64,000 bases of DNA, from assembly GCA_964552015.1 (NCBI GenBank), contig CAZKFR010000008.1, positions 16,514 through 80,513 on the forward strand, in the 5' to 3' direction. The notes below the pieces were generated by a model. The model had not been told where the DNA came from and did not search any database. It worked only from the letters and a program-made list of their open reading frames with translations. A program made the position numbers and the translations under genes. This DNA comes from Rhodocaloribacter sp964552015. GTDB lineage: Bacteria; Bacteroidota; Rhodothermia; Rhodothermales; ISCAR-4553. Shown here one piece after another: positions 35,235 to 44,304 of the stretch (position 1 is the stretch's first letter; the number at the start of each line of letters is the position of its first letter).

Positions 35235-36515
35235 ATGAGAAACTACGCCGATGAGATTATTGCCATCATCCTCGGAGGCGGCGCCGGCACCCGGCTCTAC
35301 CCGTTGACCATGCACCGTGCCAAGCCCGCCGTGCCCCTGGCCGGGAAGTACCGCCTGATTGACATTCCCATCTCCAACTGCATCAACTCGGACATCTCTC
35401 GGATTTTCGTGCTGACCCAGTTCAACTCGGCCAGCCTCAACCGGCACATCGCACGGGCCTACACATTCGACCGGTTCCGTACGGGGTTCGTCTCCATTCT
35501 TGCGGCCGAACAGACACCCCGGTCCAAAGAGTGGTTCCAGGGCACGGCCGACGCCGTGCGCCAGAGCATGATCCACGTGGGGAACTACCGCTACGACTAC
35601 GTGCTCATCCTCTCCGGCGACCAGCTCTATACGATGGACTATCGCGAGATGGTCGAGCATCATAAGGAGCACGACGCCGACATCACCATTGCGACGATTC
35701 CCGTCACGGCCGAGGAGGCCCCCGGCTTCGGCATCCTGAAGACGGGCGAGCGGAATGTCATTACCGAGTTTTACGAGAAACCGGCCCGGGAAGAACTCTC
35801 CGGCAAGGAGAGCGAGGTGAGCGAGACGATGCGCCAGGCCGGGCGGATCTACCTGGCCTCGATGGGTATCTATGTCTTCAGCCGGGGGGTGCTCCGCGAA
35901 CTCCTCGAAGAATACCCGGATGCGAACGATTTTGGCAAGCAGATCATACCCCAGTCGATCCAGAAGCGGCGCGTCGTCAGTTTCCCGTTCGATGGCTACT
36001 GGAGCGACATCGGGACGATCCGCTCCTTTTACGACGCCAACCTGATGCTGGCGAAACGGCAACCGGAATTCGACATCTACAACCCTCGTTTCCCCATTTA
36101 CACCAACGCCCGGATGCTGCCTCCGGCCAAGGTGGAAAACTCCTTCATCGAGGATTCCATCATTGCCGAGGCCAGCATCATCGTCGACAGCCAGATATCG
36201 AACTCGGTCATCGGCCTGCGCTCGGTGATCTGGCCCAACACGACGATCAAGGATACGATCTTCATGGGCGCCGACTTTTTCCCCTGGCATGACGTGTCGC
36301 TACGGGATCCGGTCGAGGGGCCGGCCCGGCCCGGCGTGGCGGAAGGGTCCTACATCGAAGGGGCCATCATCGACCGCAACGTGAGCATCGGGCAGCGGTG
36401 CGTCATCAAGAATCGTGATGGGGTCCAGGAGGGAGAAGGCCCTAACTTTTACATCCGGGATGGGATCGTCGTGATTCCCAAGAACGTGGAAATCCCCGAT
36501 GATACGATCATCTGA
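35235..36515 (+). CDS. glgC: Glucose-1-phosphate adenylyltransferase
   Basis: Makes ADP-glucose from ATP and glucose-1-phosphate for glycogen synthesis. 426 residues, full length. The nucleotidyl-transferase motif is IILGGGAGTRLYPLT, followed by RAKPAVPLAGKYRLIDIPISNCINS; the catalytic Asp is in LILSGDQLYTMDY. The substrate lysine is in ITEFYEKP and GFGIL, and the C-terminal left-handed beta helix carries hexapeptide repeats from about residue 295. No branching enzyme or full-length glycogen synthase is nearby in the window. Divergent from the small membrane protein. Confidence 0.95.
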   Translation: MRNYADEIIAIILGGGAGTRLYPLTMHRAKPAVPLAGKYRLIDIPISNCINSDISRIFVLTQFNSASLNRHIARAYTFDRFRTGFVSILAAEQTPRSKEWFQGTADAVRQSMIHVGNYRYDYVLILSGDQLYTMDYREMVEHHKEHDADITIATIPVTAEEAPGFGILKTGERNVITEFYEKPAREELSGKESEVSETMRQAGRIYLASMGIYVFSRGVLRELLEEYPDANDFGKQIIPQSIQKRRVVSFPFDGYWSDIGTIRSFYDANLMLAKRQPEFDIYNPRFPIYTNARMLPPAKVENSFIEDSIIAEASIIVDSQISNSVIGLRSVIWPNTTIKDTIFMGADFFPWHDVSLRDPVEGPARPGVAEGSYIEGAIIDRNVSIGQRCVIKNRDGVQEGEGPNFYIRDGIVVIPKNVEIPDDTII

Positions 36516-36595
36516 TGGGCGAACGTTAAAAAGCGCCGAAAATGCGCTCGACCGGATGTTTTAAGAAGGAGGGTGCCTCATATTAGGACCGCTCC

Positions 36596-37171
36596 ATGGC
36601 ATCCAAACGAATCTCGACCGACATGAACGCTGTTTTTCACCGCACCCACGCTGTGCTCGTGCTGGCGCTGGTCGTCCTGGCGGGGACGGGGTGCCGCACG
36701 TACGGTGGCTACGGATCCGAAGAGGCTACGCTGGCGCAGATCGAGGCGGCCAACGAACGCTTCGCCGAGGCGCTGCGTCGTGCGGAAGCCGAGGCGGCCA
36801 TGCTCTCGGAGGCCCTTGCCGATGTGAAGGCCGTCGCACCCTACGTCGACGCGTACCGTTGGGTGACGCAGCGTCATGCCGAAATGCTCGAAACCCACCG
36901 GGCGAAGTACGAGACGCTGCAGCAGGGCGCTTCGTACCGTGAGCTGAGCCGGGCCCTGGGGGCCATCGTCACGGAGCAGATCGTGGTGCAGGAACAGTAC
37001 GAGCATCTCCTCTGGGCCATGGCCTATGCGGAATCCATGCCGGCCCTGACGGTACGTCTCCTGAGCAGCTATCAGGCCATTCCGCCCTATTATGTCCGTA
37101 TCGAGGAGCGCCTGCAGACGCCGACGGCCGAGGATGTGGTGGCGCGTTACCGGAGTGCGACGGCCCTGTGA
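36596..37171 (+). CDS. Small predicted lipoprotein with helical body
   Basis: 191 residues. A hydrophobic N-terminus (VLVLALVVLAGTGC) ends in a Cys that may be lipidated, though GTGC is not a perfect lipobox. The mature part is helical and Ala/Glu-rich (EEATLAQIEAANERFAEALRRAEAEAAMLSEAL), likely coiled coil. I do not recognise the family. An alternative start at 36626 (MNAVFHRT) would trim ten residues. It stands alone between glgC and the convergent HDOD gene. Confidence 0.65.
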   Translation: MASKRISTDMNAVFHRTHAVLVLALVVLAGTGCRTYGGYGSEEATLAQIEAANERFAEALRRAEAEAAMLSEALADVKAVAPYVDAYRWVTQRHAEMLETHRAKYETLQQGASYRELSRALGAIVTEQIVVQEQYEHLLWAMAYAESMPALTVRLLSSYQAIPPYYVRIEERLQTPTAEDVVARYRSATAL

Positions 37172-37192
37172 GGGCCGCGTCGTTCGCCCGGA

Positions 37193-38053
37193 TCAATGCC
37201 CTCGCGTCATCATGGTGATGTAGTCCCGGATGGTCCCGCGCTGGGCCTCGATGTGCTCGATGAGGGACGACGACGGGAGACCGTGGCTACGTGCCAGGAG
37301 ACGAAGCGCCGTCTTGGCCTCGAAGCCCAGCGCGTCGCGGGCGGGTTCCATGCACAGCTGCGTCGTCGCCGAAGCGGCTACGGAGACGGTCATGGCGAGC
37401 TGGCGCACCCCCGGCTCCTTGATGTGGCCCGGCGTGAGGTACGAGCCGATGATGAGGCCGATCTCATCGGGCAGTTCCCAGTGACGGGCGGCCGCGGCCC
37501 CGAGCCGCATGTGATCATGCCCGAAGGTTTCTCGTTCCTGTTCGGGCAGGGGAAAGGGTGTTCCGGTCTCTCGCTCCCCTAGTTGCGCGTAGCGCTCCGG
37601 ATCGTTGTAGAGGAAGACGAGGCGTCCCACATTGTGCAGCAGACCGGCCGTATAGGCCATTTCGGCCGTAGGCAGATGGAGTTTTTTGCAGAGGTCCTGT
37701 GCATAGGCCGCCGTTCCGATACTGGCCTGGAGAATCAGGTCGAAGAGCCGTAGCTGGCGTTCGGTCGAGAGAAGGTCCCGCACCTTCAGCATGGCCGTGG
37801 ACAGGACGAGGTTGCTGACCTCCATGAATCCCAGCAGAAAGACGGCCTTACGCACATCGGCGACAGGCTGGCGTAGCCCGTAGTACGCCGAGTTGATACG
37901 GCGGAGGATGGTCGTCACCATCACCGGGTCCTTTTCAATGATGCGGACCAGCTCCGGTGTATCTGGAACCTCCGCACGCTGGGCCAACAGGTTCGATACG
38001 TCCGTGATCGTACGTGGCAGGGGTGGAAACCGCAGTTCGAGGTCTGGAAGCAT
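37193..38053 (-). CDS. HDOD-domain signalling protein
   Basis: 286 residues. An HDOD domain covers most of the chain: LRFPPLPRTITDVSNLL, IEKDPVMVTTILRRINSAYYG, VRKAVFLLGFMEVSNLVL and the HD-like AGLLHNVGRLVFL. HDOD proteins are enzyme-inactive relatives of HD phosphohydrolases that work in signalling, chemotaxis or stress. No REC or other partner domain is attached. Converges with the preceding lipoprotein gene. Confidence 0.87.
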   Translation of the reverse strand: MLPDLELRFPPLPRTITDVSNLLAQRAEVPDTPELVRIIEKDPVMVTTILRRINSAYYGLRQPVADVRKAVFLLGFMEVSNLVLSTAMLKVRDLLSTERQLRLFDLILQASIGTAAYAQDLCKKLHLPTAEMAYTAGLLHNVGRLVFLYNDPERYAQLGERETGTPFPLPEQERETFGHDHMRLGAAAARHWELPDEIGLIIGSYLTPGHIKEPGVRQLAMTVSVAASATTQLCMEPARDALGFEAKTALRLLARSHGLPSSSLIEHIEAQRGTIRDYITMMTRGH

Positions 38054-38143
38054 GGCCCGGGAGCAGACGAAGCGTGGGAAGACGAATCGGGGTGGGCGCT
38101 GGGCCTGGTCTCTGCGTCTACGTATCGGACGGTGCGCGCCGGC

Positions 38144-38458
38144 CTAAACGCCGGAGGCGGCCGAGATGGCGGCTCGTGCGACGACGTGACTGAAGGCCTG
38201 GGGTGGGGCGGCGAACAGCGGACGCGTCCGGGCCCACGTCGCTCGGAAAAGGGCGCTATCCCGGTACGCCTCCAGGTCTTCTTCCGAGGCCCAGTGGCTG
38301 TGGGTGGTAAGAATGTTGCTATAGCGTAGGTCCTGCCAGAGCTCCAGATGCAGGCATCCGGGAGCCGCACGGATGTGCGGGGCCGTCTCATCGAAAAGCC
38401 TCAGAAAGTCGGCCAGGCGATCCGGGCGGAAGGTCATCCGCACGAGACGTATCAGCAT
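38144..38458 (-). CDS. Antibiotic-biosynthesis-monooxygenase (ABM) domain protein
   Basis: 104 residues from ATG 38458. A single ABM ferredoxin-like domain: MLIRLVRMTFRPDRLADFLRLFDE, then IRAAPGCLHLELWQD, and NILTTHSHWASEEDLEAYRDS. Such small dimeric proteins act as quinol or small-molecule monooxygenases or as haem-degrading enzymes. The specific substrate cannot be told. It lies upstream of HDOD on the same strand, separated by 90 bases. Confidence 0.8.
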   Translation of the reverse strand: MLIRLVRMTFRPDRLADFLRLFDETAPHIRAAPGCLHLELWQDLRYSNILTTHSHWASEEDLEAYRDSALFRATWARTRPLFAAPPQAFSHVVARAAISAASGV

Positions 38459-38550
38459 GGGCGCCAGGGGTCGGATGGAAGGACGGGACGTACGGGCAGA
38501 AGTAAAGGGAAAGCGTAGCCATTCGCAAGCCGGGGGGCGCGGCAGGCTGG

Positions 38551-39942
38551 TCAGGGCTTTTCCAGAAGGGTCTGTCCTATGCGGCAGGTGAGGCAATGGC
38601 CCGGTGTGCAGCGGGTGCGGTAGAGTTGCTGGAGCCCCTGGCTGTCGAGCAAATGCCGGGGTTTCGTGCCGAGGTCCTCAAAGGTGCGGACCACGTGATC
38701 CCGCTCCGGCGGGAGGTGTTCGAGCAGAGCGCACACCCGTTCGAAGGGGAGGGGATGTCCGGCGTGCCGGGCCGCCAAGAGCAACCAGGGGGCCACGACG
38801 TTGGCGAGGATACGCCGGCGGCGGGGGAGCCCCAGCGTGGGGTCATGGCGACGCGAGGCGCGGAGGAGGGTGTAATGGGTCTCCCAGAAGGCGCCGGGAC
38901 GTACGGCCAGCCGCCGGAGCAGCTGCTTCAGCGGGTCGGGACGCAGGAGGTCTTCGAAGAAGAGGGCCGCCGGATCATGAAGCAGGAAGGCCCGCACCAT
39001 GGCCACGGCCTGCGCGAGACGGAGCACGGGGTGGTTGGCCGGCCTCAGGCGTGCGAAGGACCAGTCGGAGCGGGTCAGCCGGGGCTCGCCGACGTGAGGT
39101 TCGAGGCGAGCGAAGCGTTCGTGCAGCTCCATGACGTAGTCCGCCGTGGCGCGGTCGGCGTCCAGCAGGTCGGCAGGGCGGGGCAGGAGGCCCGCCAGGC
39201 CGAAGTGGAGCGCCTCGAGGTCGGCAGGATCCTCGTAGGGACGGAGACGGTGCAGGGGGAGGCGGCGAGCCAGCACCCGCATGGGGTCGGCGTTCTCGGC
39301 ATAACCGAGTGCCGCGAACAGTTCCTCGTGCAACACGTCCGCCAGATCCGAAGGACCCCCGATCCGTTCACCAAGCCGGCCATACTTCTCCCGAAGGCGT
39401 TCCTCGGCCAGGGTGCGGACCCAGTCGCGTCGCACCGGCTCCGGTACGGAGCGCCAGCCTGTGGCGCAGGGTAGCGGCGAGGTGTCCCGGCGGAGGAAAC
39501 CATAGAGCAGGGATCGTACAGGGGCCTCGAGGTGAGGATACAGGCACACTTCCGGGAGCGGCGTGCCGTCCTGCCGCTGAAGGCGGCCGGTCCACAGGTC
39601 TTCGTAAAGCGTGACGTGGAGAACGACCCGGTTATACCTCGGGTCCCGGTCGTGCCGGTGGTCCTGCCAGGTGCGTGAGGCGACGTGCACCTCCACGTCA
39701 CCGGCCCACACGACCTCCCCGATGCGCAGGCGGGCCATCAGGAAGTCCGGGCCATGGCCGGTGTTGGGCTGCCCCGGGTCGAGGACGACGACCGGCTCGC
39801 CCCGCGTGGTGCGGAGCGAGCCGGACCGGTAACGACGCGCGGCCCACAGGGCCTGCACAAAGGTCTCCGGCACGGCCGACGCACCCGGCAACGGTTCGCC
39901 GAGCAGCAGGGGAGGCGGGGCATCGTCGGGGGGGAACGACAT
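38551..39942 (-). CDS. DUF2851 family protein
   Basis: 463 residues from ATG 39942 (MSFPPDDAPPP). The family is restricted mainly to Bacteroidota; recognisable segments are ETFVQALWAARRYRS, VLDPGQPNTGHGPDFLMARLRIGEVVWAGDVEVHV, RDPRYNRVVLHVTLY, and the C-terminal CTPGHCLTCRIG with clustered cysteines. The N-terminal PNTGHGPDF/GDVEVH pattern resembles a nuclease-like core, but activity is undefined. The ATG overlaps nothing; fumarase begins a separate unit upstream, with the fumarase stop about 70 bases away. Confidence 0.85.
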   Translation of the reverse strand: MSFPPDDAPPPLLLGEPLPGASAVPETFVQALWAARRYRSGSLRTTRGEPVVVLDPGQPNTGHGPDFLMARLRIGEVVWAGDVEVHVASRTWQDHRHDRDPRYNRVVLHVTLYEDLWTGRLQRQDGTPLPEVCLYPHLEAPVRSLLYGFLRRDTSPLPCATGWRSVPEPVRRDWVRTLAEERLREKYGRLGERIGGPSDLADVLHEELFAALGYAENADPMRVLARRLPLHRLRPYEDPADLEALHFGLAGLLPRPADLLDADRATADYVMELHERFARLEPHVGEPRLTRSDWSFARLRPANHPVLRLAQAVAMVRAFLLHDPAALFFEDLLRPDPLKQLLRRLAVRPGAFWETHYTLLRASRRHDPTLGLPRRRRILANVVAPWLLLAARHAGHPLPFERVCALLEHLPPERDHVVRTFEDLGTKPRHLLDSQGLQQLYRTRCTPGHCLTCRIGQTLLEKP

Positions 39943-40010
39943 GGCGGGCGGGCGTTTCCCGTTCAAACACGCCCGCCCGCCCGGTGTAACTTGCGTCCCG
40001 GCTTCGCCGC

Positions 40011-41411
40011 TCAATGCCCCGGGATGCCGGGTTCGGTCATGTCACGGACGTTGAGGTAATGGTCCAGCTCCTCGTCCGAGAGCAGACCCATCTTCCGGAC
40101 CACGTCCCGCACGGACCGACGCTCACGCGCGGCGATCTTGGCTACTTCGGCCGCCTTGTCGTATCCGATGACGGAATTGAGTGCGGTGGCAATGGCCGGG
40201 TTCAACTCGAGCAACTCGCGGCAGCGCTCCCGATCGGCTTCGATGCCTTCCAGACAGCGGGTGCGGAAAGCCTCGCAGGCGCCGGCCAGGATCTGGATGC
40301 TCTCCAGCTGGGCGTGGGCCATCACAGGCATCATCACGTTCAGTTCGAAGTTGCCGTGCTGCCCGCCAATGGTGATCGTGGTGTGGTTGCCCATGACCCG
40401 CGCACAGACCATCATCATGGCCTCGCAGAGGACCGGGTTGACTTTACCCGGCATGATCGACGAGCCGGGCTGGATGGCGGGCAGCCGGATCTCGGCCAGG
40501 CCGCTCGTGGGCCCGCTGGCCAGGTGCCGGATGTCGTTGACGATCTTCATGAGCGAGACCGCCACGGTATTCAGGGCACCGGCCGTGAGGACGTAGGCGT
40601 CCTTGGCGGCCTGGGCCTCGAAGTGGTTCTCCGCCTCGAAGAACGTCAGGCCGGTCACTTCGCTGATGATCTGGATCGCCCGCTCGGGAAATTCGATATG
40701 ACGGTTGATGCCGGTGCCGGTGGCCGTTCCGCCGAGGGCCAGCCAGGACAGCTCGTCCGAAGCCGCCCGGAGCCGCCGGATGCCGTAGCGCACCTGGGTC
40801 GCATAGCCGCCGAACTCCTGGCCGAGCCGTACGGGCGTGGCGTCCATGAGGTGCGTCCGTCCGCTCTTGAGCACGTCATCAAAAGCACGTTCTTTTTCCT
40901 CGAGGGCGGCCAACAGCCGTTCCAGGGCCGGAATCAGCTCTTCCTCGAGCGCCACACGGGCCGCAATGTGCATGGCCGTCGGAATCACGTCGTTCGACGA
41001 TTGCGACATGTTGACGTGGTCGTTCGGGTGCACCAGCTTCGACCCGCGCTGCCCGCCGAGGCGCTCCGTCGCCAGGTTGGCGATGACCTCGTTGGCATTC
41101 ATGTTCGTAGAGGTGCCACTGCCCGTCTGGTAGATGTCGAGCACGAACTGGTCATCCACCTCACCGTCGATGACCTTCTTGGCCGCGGCTATGATGGCCT
41201 CGGCTTTTTCGGCGTCGAGCAGGCCCAGGTCCCGGTTGGCGATGGCGGCCGCCATCTTGATGACGCCCAGCGCCTCGATGAACCGGCGCGGAAACCGGAT
41301 GCCGCTGATCGGGAAGTTTTCCAGGGCACGCTGGGTCTGGGCGCCGTAGAGCGCGTCGGCCGGCACCCGGACCTCACCGAGTGAATCCTTCTCTATGCGA
41401 TAGGAAGACAT
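40011..41411 (-). CDS. fumC: Class II fumarate hydratase
   Basis: Hydrates fumarate to malate in the TCA cycle. 466 residues from ATG 41411 (MSSYRIEKDSLGEV). The superfamily signature GSSIMPGKVNP is present, with the substrate loops GSGTSTNMNANEV, SQSSNDVIPTAMH and SGRTHLMDATPV. The length and iron-free class II motifs are standard. The codons upstream of 41411 are not conserved. Followed on the same strand by the DUF2851 gene. Confidence 0.97.
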   Translation of the reverse strand: MSSYRIEKDSLGEVRVPADALYGAQTQRALENFPISGIRFPRRFIEALGVIKMAAAIANRDLGLLDAEKAEAIIAAAKKVIDGEVDDQFVLDIYQTGSGTSTNMNANEVIANLATERLGGQRGSKLVHPNDHVNMSQSSNDVIPTAMHIAARVALEEELIPALERLLAALEEKERAFDDVLKSGRTHLMDATPVRLGQEFGGYATQVRYGIRRLRAASDELSWLALGGTATGTGINRHIEFPERAIQIISEVTGLTFFEAENHFEAQAAKDAYVLTAGALNTVAVSLMKIVNDIRHLASGPTSGLAEIRLPAIQPGSSIMPGKVNPVLCEAMMMVCARVMGNHTTITIGGQHGNFELNVMMPVMAHAQLESIQILAGACEAFRTRCLEGIEADRERCRELLELNPAIATALNSVIGYDKAAEVAKIAARERRSVRDVVRKMGLLSDEELDHYLNVRDMTEPGIPGH

Positions 41412-41659
41412 GGGTGTACCTCCGTGCTGTGAACAGGCGATCGATGCCGGCCATGGAGCCGGCCTTCGGTCCTGCTTATATAATCCGGGGCCAGCGGAAG
41501 CGCACCCGTCCGAAGAAAAAAATCGGAGAAATTGAAGGAAGGGGTCGACCCATGACGAGGTCAAGGTGCTCGCTGCCATCATGCGGGCCGGGGGCAACGT
41601 GACGACGTTGGGGCAGACGAGCAGCGTGTGCCCGCGACCGGAGGGGCTTCAGAACGACG

Positions 41660-44047
41660 TCAGAAGGGGATCTCGCCGGCAGGCTGGGTGGGCGTGTGCT
41701 CGTGGGCGACGAGGCGGATACCCTCGGCCGAGAAGCCGAACATGTCTTCGGGGGAGAAGAGAAGCCTGAAATCGTGTTCGGCGAAGAAGGGTTCGAACTT
41801 GCGGGCGAATTCGTCGAGGCGCCGGAGGTAATAGGCGGTGTTCTCGTCGGGAGCGTTCGGGTCCCAGGCCTCGGCGAGGCGGGCGTTTTCGAAGCCGGTG
41901 ACATGGGCCCCGGTGCCGGTGATGTAGTAGGCGATGCGGTCTCCCTTGCGGACGGGTTGCCCGGTGCGCTCGGCACGTTGCCGGGCCAGTTCATACGTGG
42001 CCGCCCGGGGGCGCCGCCCGGCCGCTACGTCGGCTTCGTACTGTTCGAGTGTATCCTTGAGGGTCTCGGTGCGGGCGAAGTCCTCGACGCCTTCCCAGGC
42101 GTGGGTCAGGATGCGTTGCCGGTAGGCAAGGTAGAGGTCGTGCAGGCCCTGCAGGTCCTCGTTCATCAGGAGGCGGACGGCCTCGCGGACGAACCGCCGC
42201 CCGAACCGTTCGACGGACCGCGAGACGAGCGAGGAGCCCTTGAACCGGAGGCGGTCGTCGTAGGTCAGCAGGGCGTAGTTCTTCTTCTTGTACGAAAACA
42301 TCTTTTTGAACCGCCCTTCGAACCCGATGCGGATGCCTTCGGGCATGGCCTCGTTGAGCCGCTCGATGAAGGCGCGCTCGTCGGCTTCGCCCTGCACGGC
42401 GGGCGGGGGGACGAACAGGACGCCGTCCGTGTCCACTTCGATCACACGCCCGCCGGCCTCCCGGATCAGGCCGATGATCCGGCGCAACAACTCCTGTCCG
42501 GTCCGGGCGACCCGGTCGGCCTCTTCGAAATCGTTGAACAGGGCCAGGCTGAAGCCAAGATGCCCGTAGAAGCTGTTGATGAGTACCTTGAACGAATTCT
42601 GCCGCGCGTCGAGTTCGCTGCGGCTCCGGGCGTCGGGGGCCGTCTTCATCTGCCGTTTCGTCTCGAGGCGGAGGTCGGTCAGGCGGCGGAGGAGGGTCGA
42701 GAAGAGGCCGAGGGCATCGCTCCGGGGCCGCACGTCATAGCGGAGCATGATCGACGGGTACAGGCTTTCGACGTCGGCGTAGACGATGGGGCCGGCCACC
42801 CCGGTAAAGAAGATATCCGTATAGCCGCCGGCCGTCTGGCTGCCCGCGCGACTTCGGGGCAGGCTGTGCCGCCGCCGCAGGTATTCGCGGACGAAGAGGG
42901 CCTCGATCTTGGCGGCCGGGCCGGTGCGGGCGACCTGCCCGTAGGGCATCGGGAGCATCTGCGTGAGGTAGAACGTCGAGCCGGAGAGGTGGCGGGCCAG
43001 GCGTTCCGTCTCGGTGGCGTCGTCGAGTGCGTAGGCCAGGAGGCGAGCGGGGTCTTCCCGCCACACCCGGGCCAGGTCGGTCCCCTCGATGTACGTACGA
43101 TCCCGGGCGGCGAAGCCGAAATAGCGAGCGGCGGCCTTGAGGCCGTACGCGGGCAGGTCGCGTTTGAACACGTCGTAACTCATCACCTGGAAGTAGGTGT
43201 CGATGACATGCCGGCCGGCGATCTCGAGGGCCGGGTAATCGACGGACCGTTCCGCGAAGCGCATCGAGGCGGGAAAGACGCGGGGCAGGCTGCCGTCACG
43301 CCCCAGGCGGAACGGCACCCCGTGGCGTTCACAGCGGGCCATCAGGTAGGCCAGGTCGAAGGCGTAGATGTTGTGTCCCTCGATGACGTCCGGGTCCCGC
43401 TCGCGTACGATCTCGACGAGCCGCCGCAGCAGCATGGCCTCGTCGGCACAGGGTTCGCCGTGCCGCACCTCGATGCCGGGCGCCAGGTGGAGCAGGTGCC
43501 GCCAGCCCCGGTTATCCGAAAGCGCCACGGCGATGATCGCATCCCCGGGTCGGGACGCGAGGGGAAAGCCTTCCTCGGCATACACCTCGATGTCGAGTTG
43601 CAGCCGGTGCAGGTCATCGAAGGCCATCCCCTTGAAGCAGGTACGGCCCGACTGCATCAGGTACTGCTGGGCCGGGCTGGTGATCAGGTAGAGCGGAGTG
43701 GGGGCTTCGGGCTTCGTAGCGCGTTCGACGTGACGGAGGGCTTCCCAGTAGGCACCCCATGTGTGGAAGACGACCAGGTACCGGTAGGCGTTTTCTCCGG
43801 CAAGGTGCTGGAAGCGGTAACGCTCCCGGGGGAAGCCGCGCAGGTAGGTGATCTCGCTCAGGAAAAAGAAGGGATAGAAGGGGACGTCCTCGGTCTGGAT
43901 GGAAGCCCCGTCCTCGGCGCGCCGGTACAGGCGCATCCGGGCCGGGTCACCGTCGAGGAGCGGCTGCACATCGATCAGGCCGGGCAGTGGATCGTGCCCG
44001 TAGAGGGCCACGTCGGCGGTGGGCGGTGGGGTGGGGGAGGCCGTCAC
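41660..44047 (-). CDS. polB: Family B DNA polymerase with intact exonuclease and polymerase motifs
   Basis: 795 residues from a GTG at 44047. Exonuclease motifs are LDIEVY (Exo I), EGHNIYAFDLAYL (Exo II) and YALDDATETERLA (Exo III). Polymerase motif A reads YADVESLYPSIML, motif B KVLINSFYGHLGF, and motif C VDTDGVLF, with both catalytic Asps kept but Gly in place of the common Ser; the KKKNYAL segment follows. This suggests an active, proofreading-competent archaeal-like polymerase. Bacteroidota replicate with PolC/DnaE enzymes, so this is an accessory polymerase, probably for repair. No obvious phage genes surround it. Confidence 0.87.
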   Translation of the reverse strand: MTASPTPPPTADVALYGHDPLPGLIDVQPLLDGDPARMRLYRRAEDGASIQTEDVPFYPFFFLSEITYLRGFPRERYRFQHLAGENAYRYLVVFHTWGAYWEALRHVERATKPEAPTPLYLITSPAQQYLMQSGRTCFKGMAFDDLHRLQLDIEVYAEEGFPLASRPGDAIIAVALSDNRGWRHLLHLAPGIEVRHGEPCADEAMLLRRLVEIVRERDPDVIEGHNIYAFDLAYLMARCERHGVPFRLGRDGSLPRVFPASMRFAERSVDYPALEIAGRHVIDTYFQVMSYDVFKRDLPAYGLKAAARYFGFAARDRTYIEGTDLARVWREDPARLLAYALDDATETERLARHLSGSTFYLTQMLPMPYGQVARTGPAAKIEALFVREYLRRRHSLPRSRAGSQTAGGYTDIFFTGVAGPIVYADVESLYPSIMLRYDVRPRSDALGLFSTLLRRLTDLRLETKRQMKTAPDARSRSELDARQNSFKVLINSFYGHLGFSLALFNDFEEADRVARTGQELLRRIIGLIREAGGRVIEVDTDGVLFVPPPAVQGEADERAFIERLNEAMPEGIRIGFEGRFKKMFSYKKKNYALLTYDDRLRFKGSSLVSRSVERFGRRFVREAVRLLMNEDLQGLHDLYLAYRQRILTHAWEGVEDFARTETLKDTLEQYEADVAAGRRPRAATYELARQRAERTGQPVRKGDRIAYYITGTGAHVTGFENARLAEAWDPNAPDENTAYYLRRLDEFARKFEPFFAEHDFRLLFSPEDMFGFSAEGIRLVAHEHTPTQPAGEIPF

Positions 44048-44304
44048 GGGAGGGGCTGGTTGCAGGGTGGTAGGGCCACGTACGCTCCGGGCGGAGGTGC
44101 GTACAACCGCAGAACACGCCTGAAATTACGGGATTGTTCGCAGGGAGTTAGCATATTGTTAAGAAAGGAATCCCTATCTTGCTCCGTTCCGTATGAAGGG
44201 CCGTGCCGCAAGGTGCAAGGTGCCTCTCCTGCGGCTACCGTGGTGCTCCGCTCGAGGGCGTCGCGGTGGGACAGCACGATTCATCGCTCAAACCCTTTCT
44301 TTCA

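Noticed and set aside
36516..36595. Terminator after glgC (AGCGC/GCGCT stem)
   Set aside because: Only five base pairs and no following T-run.
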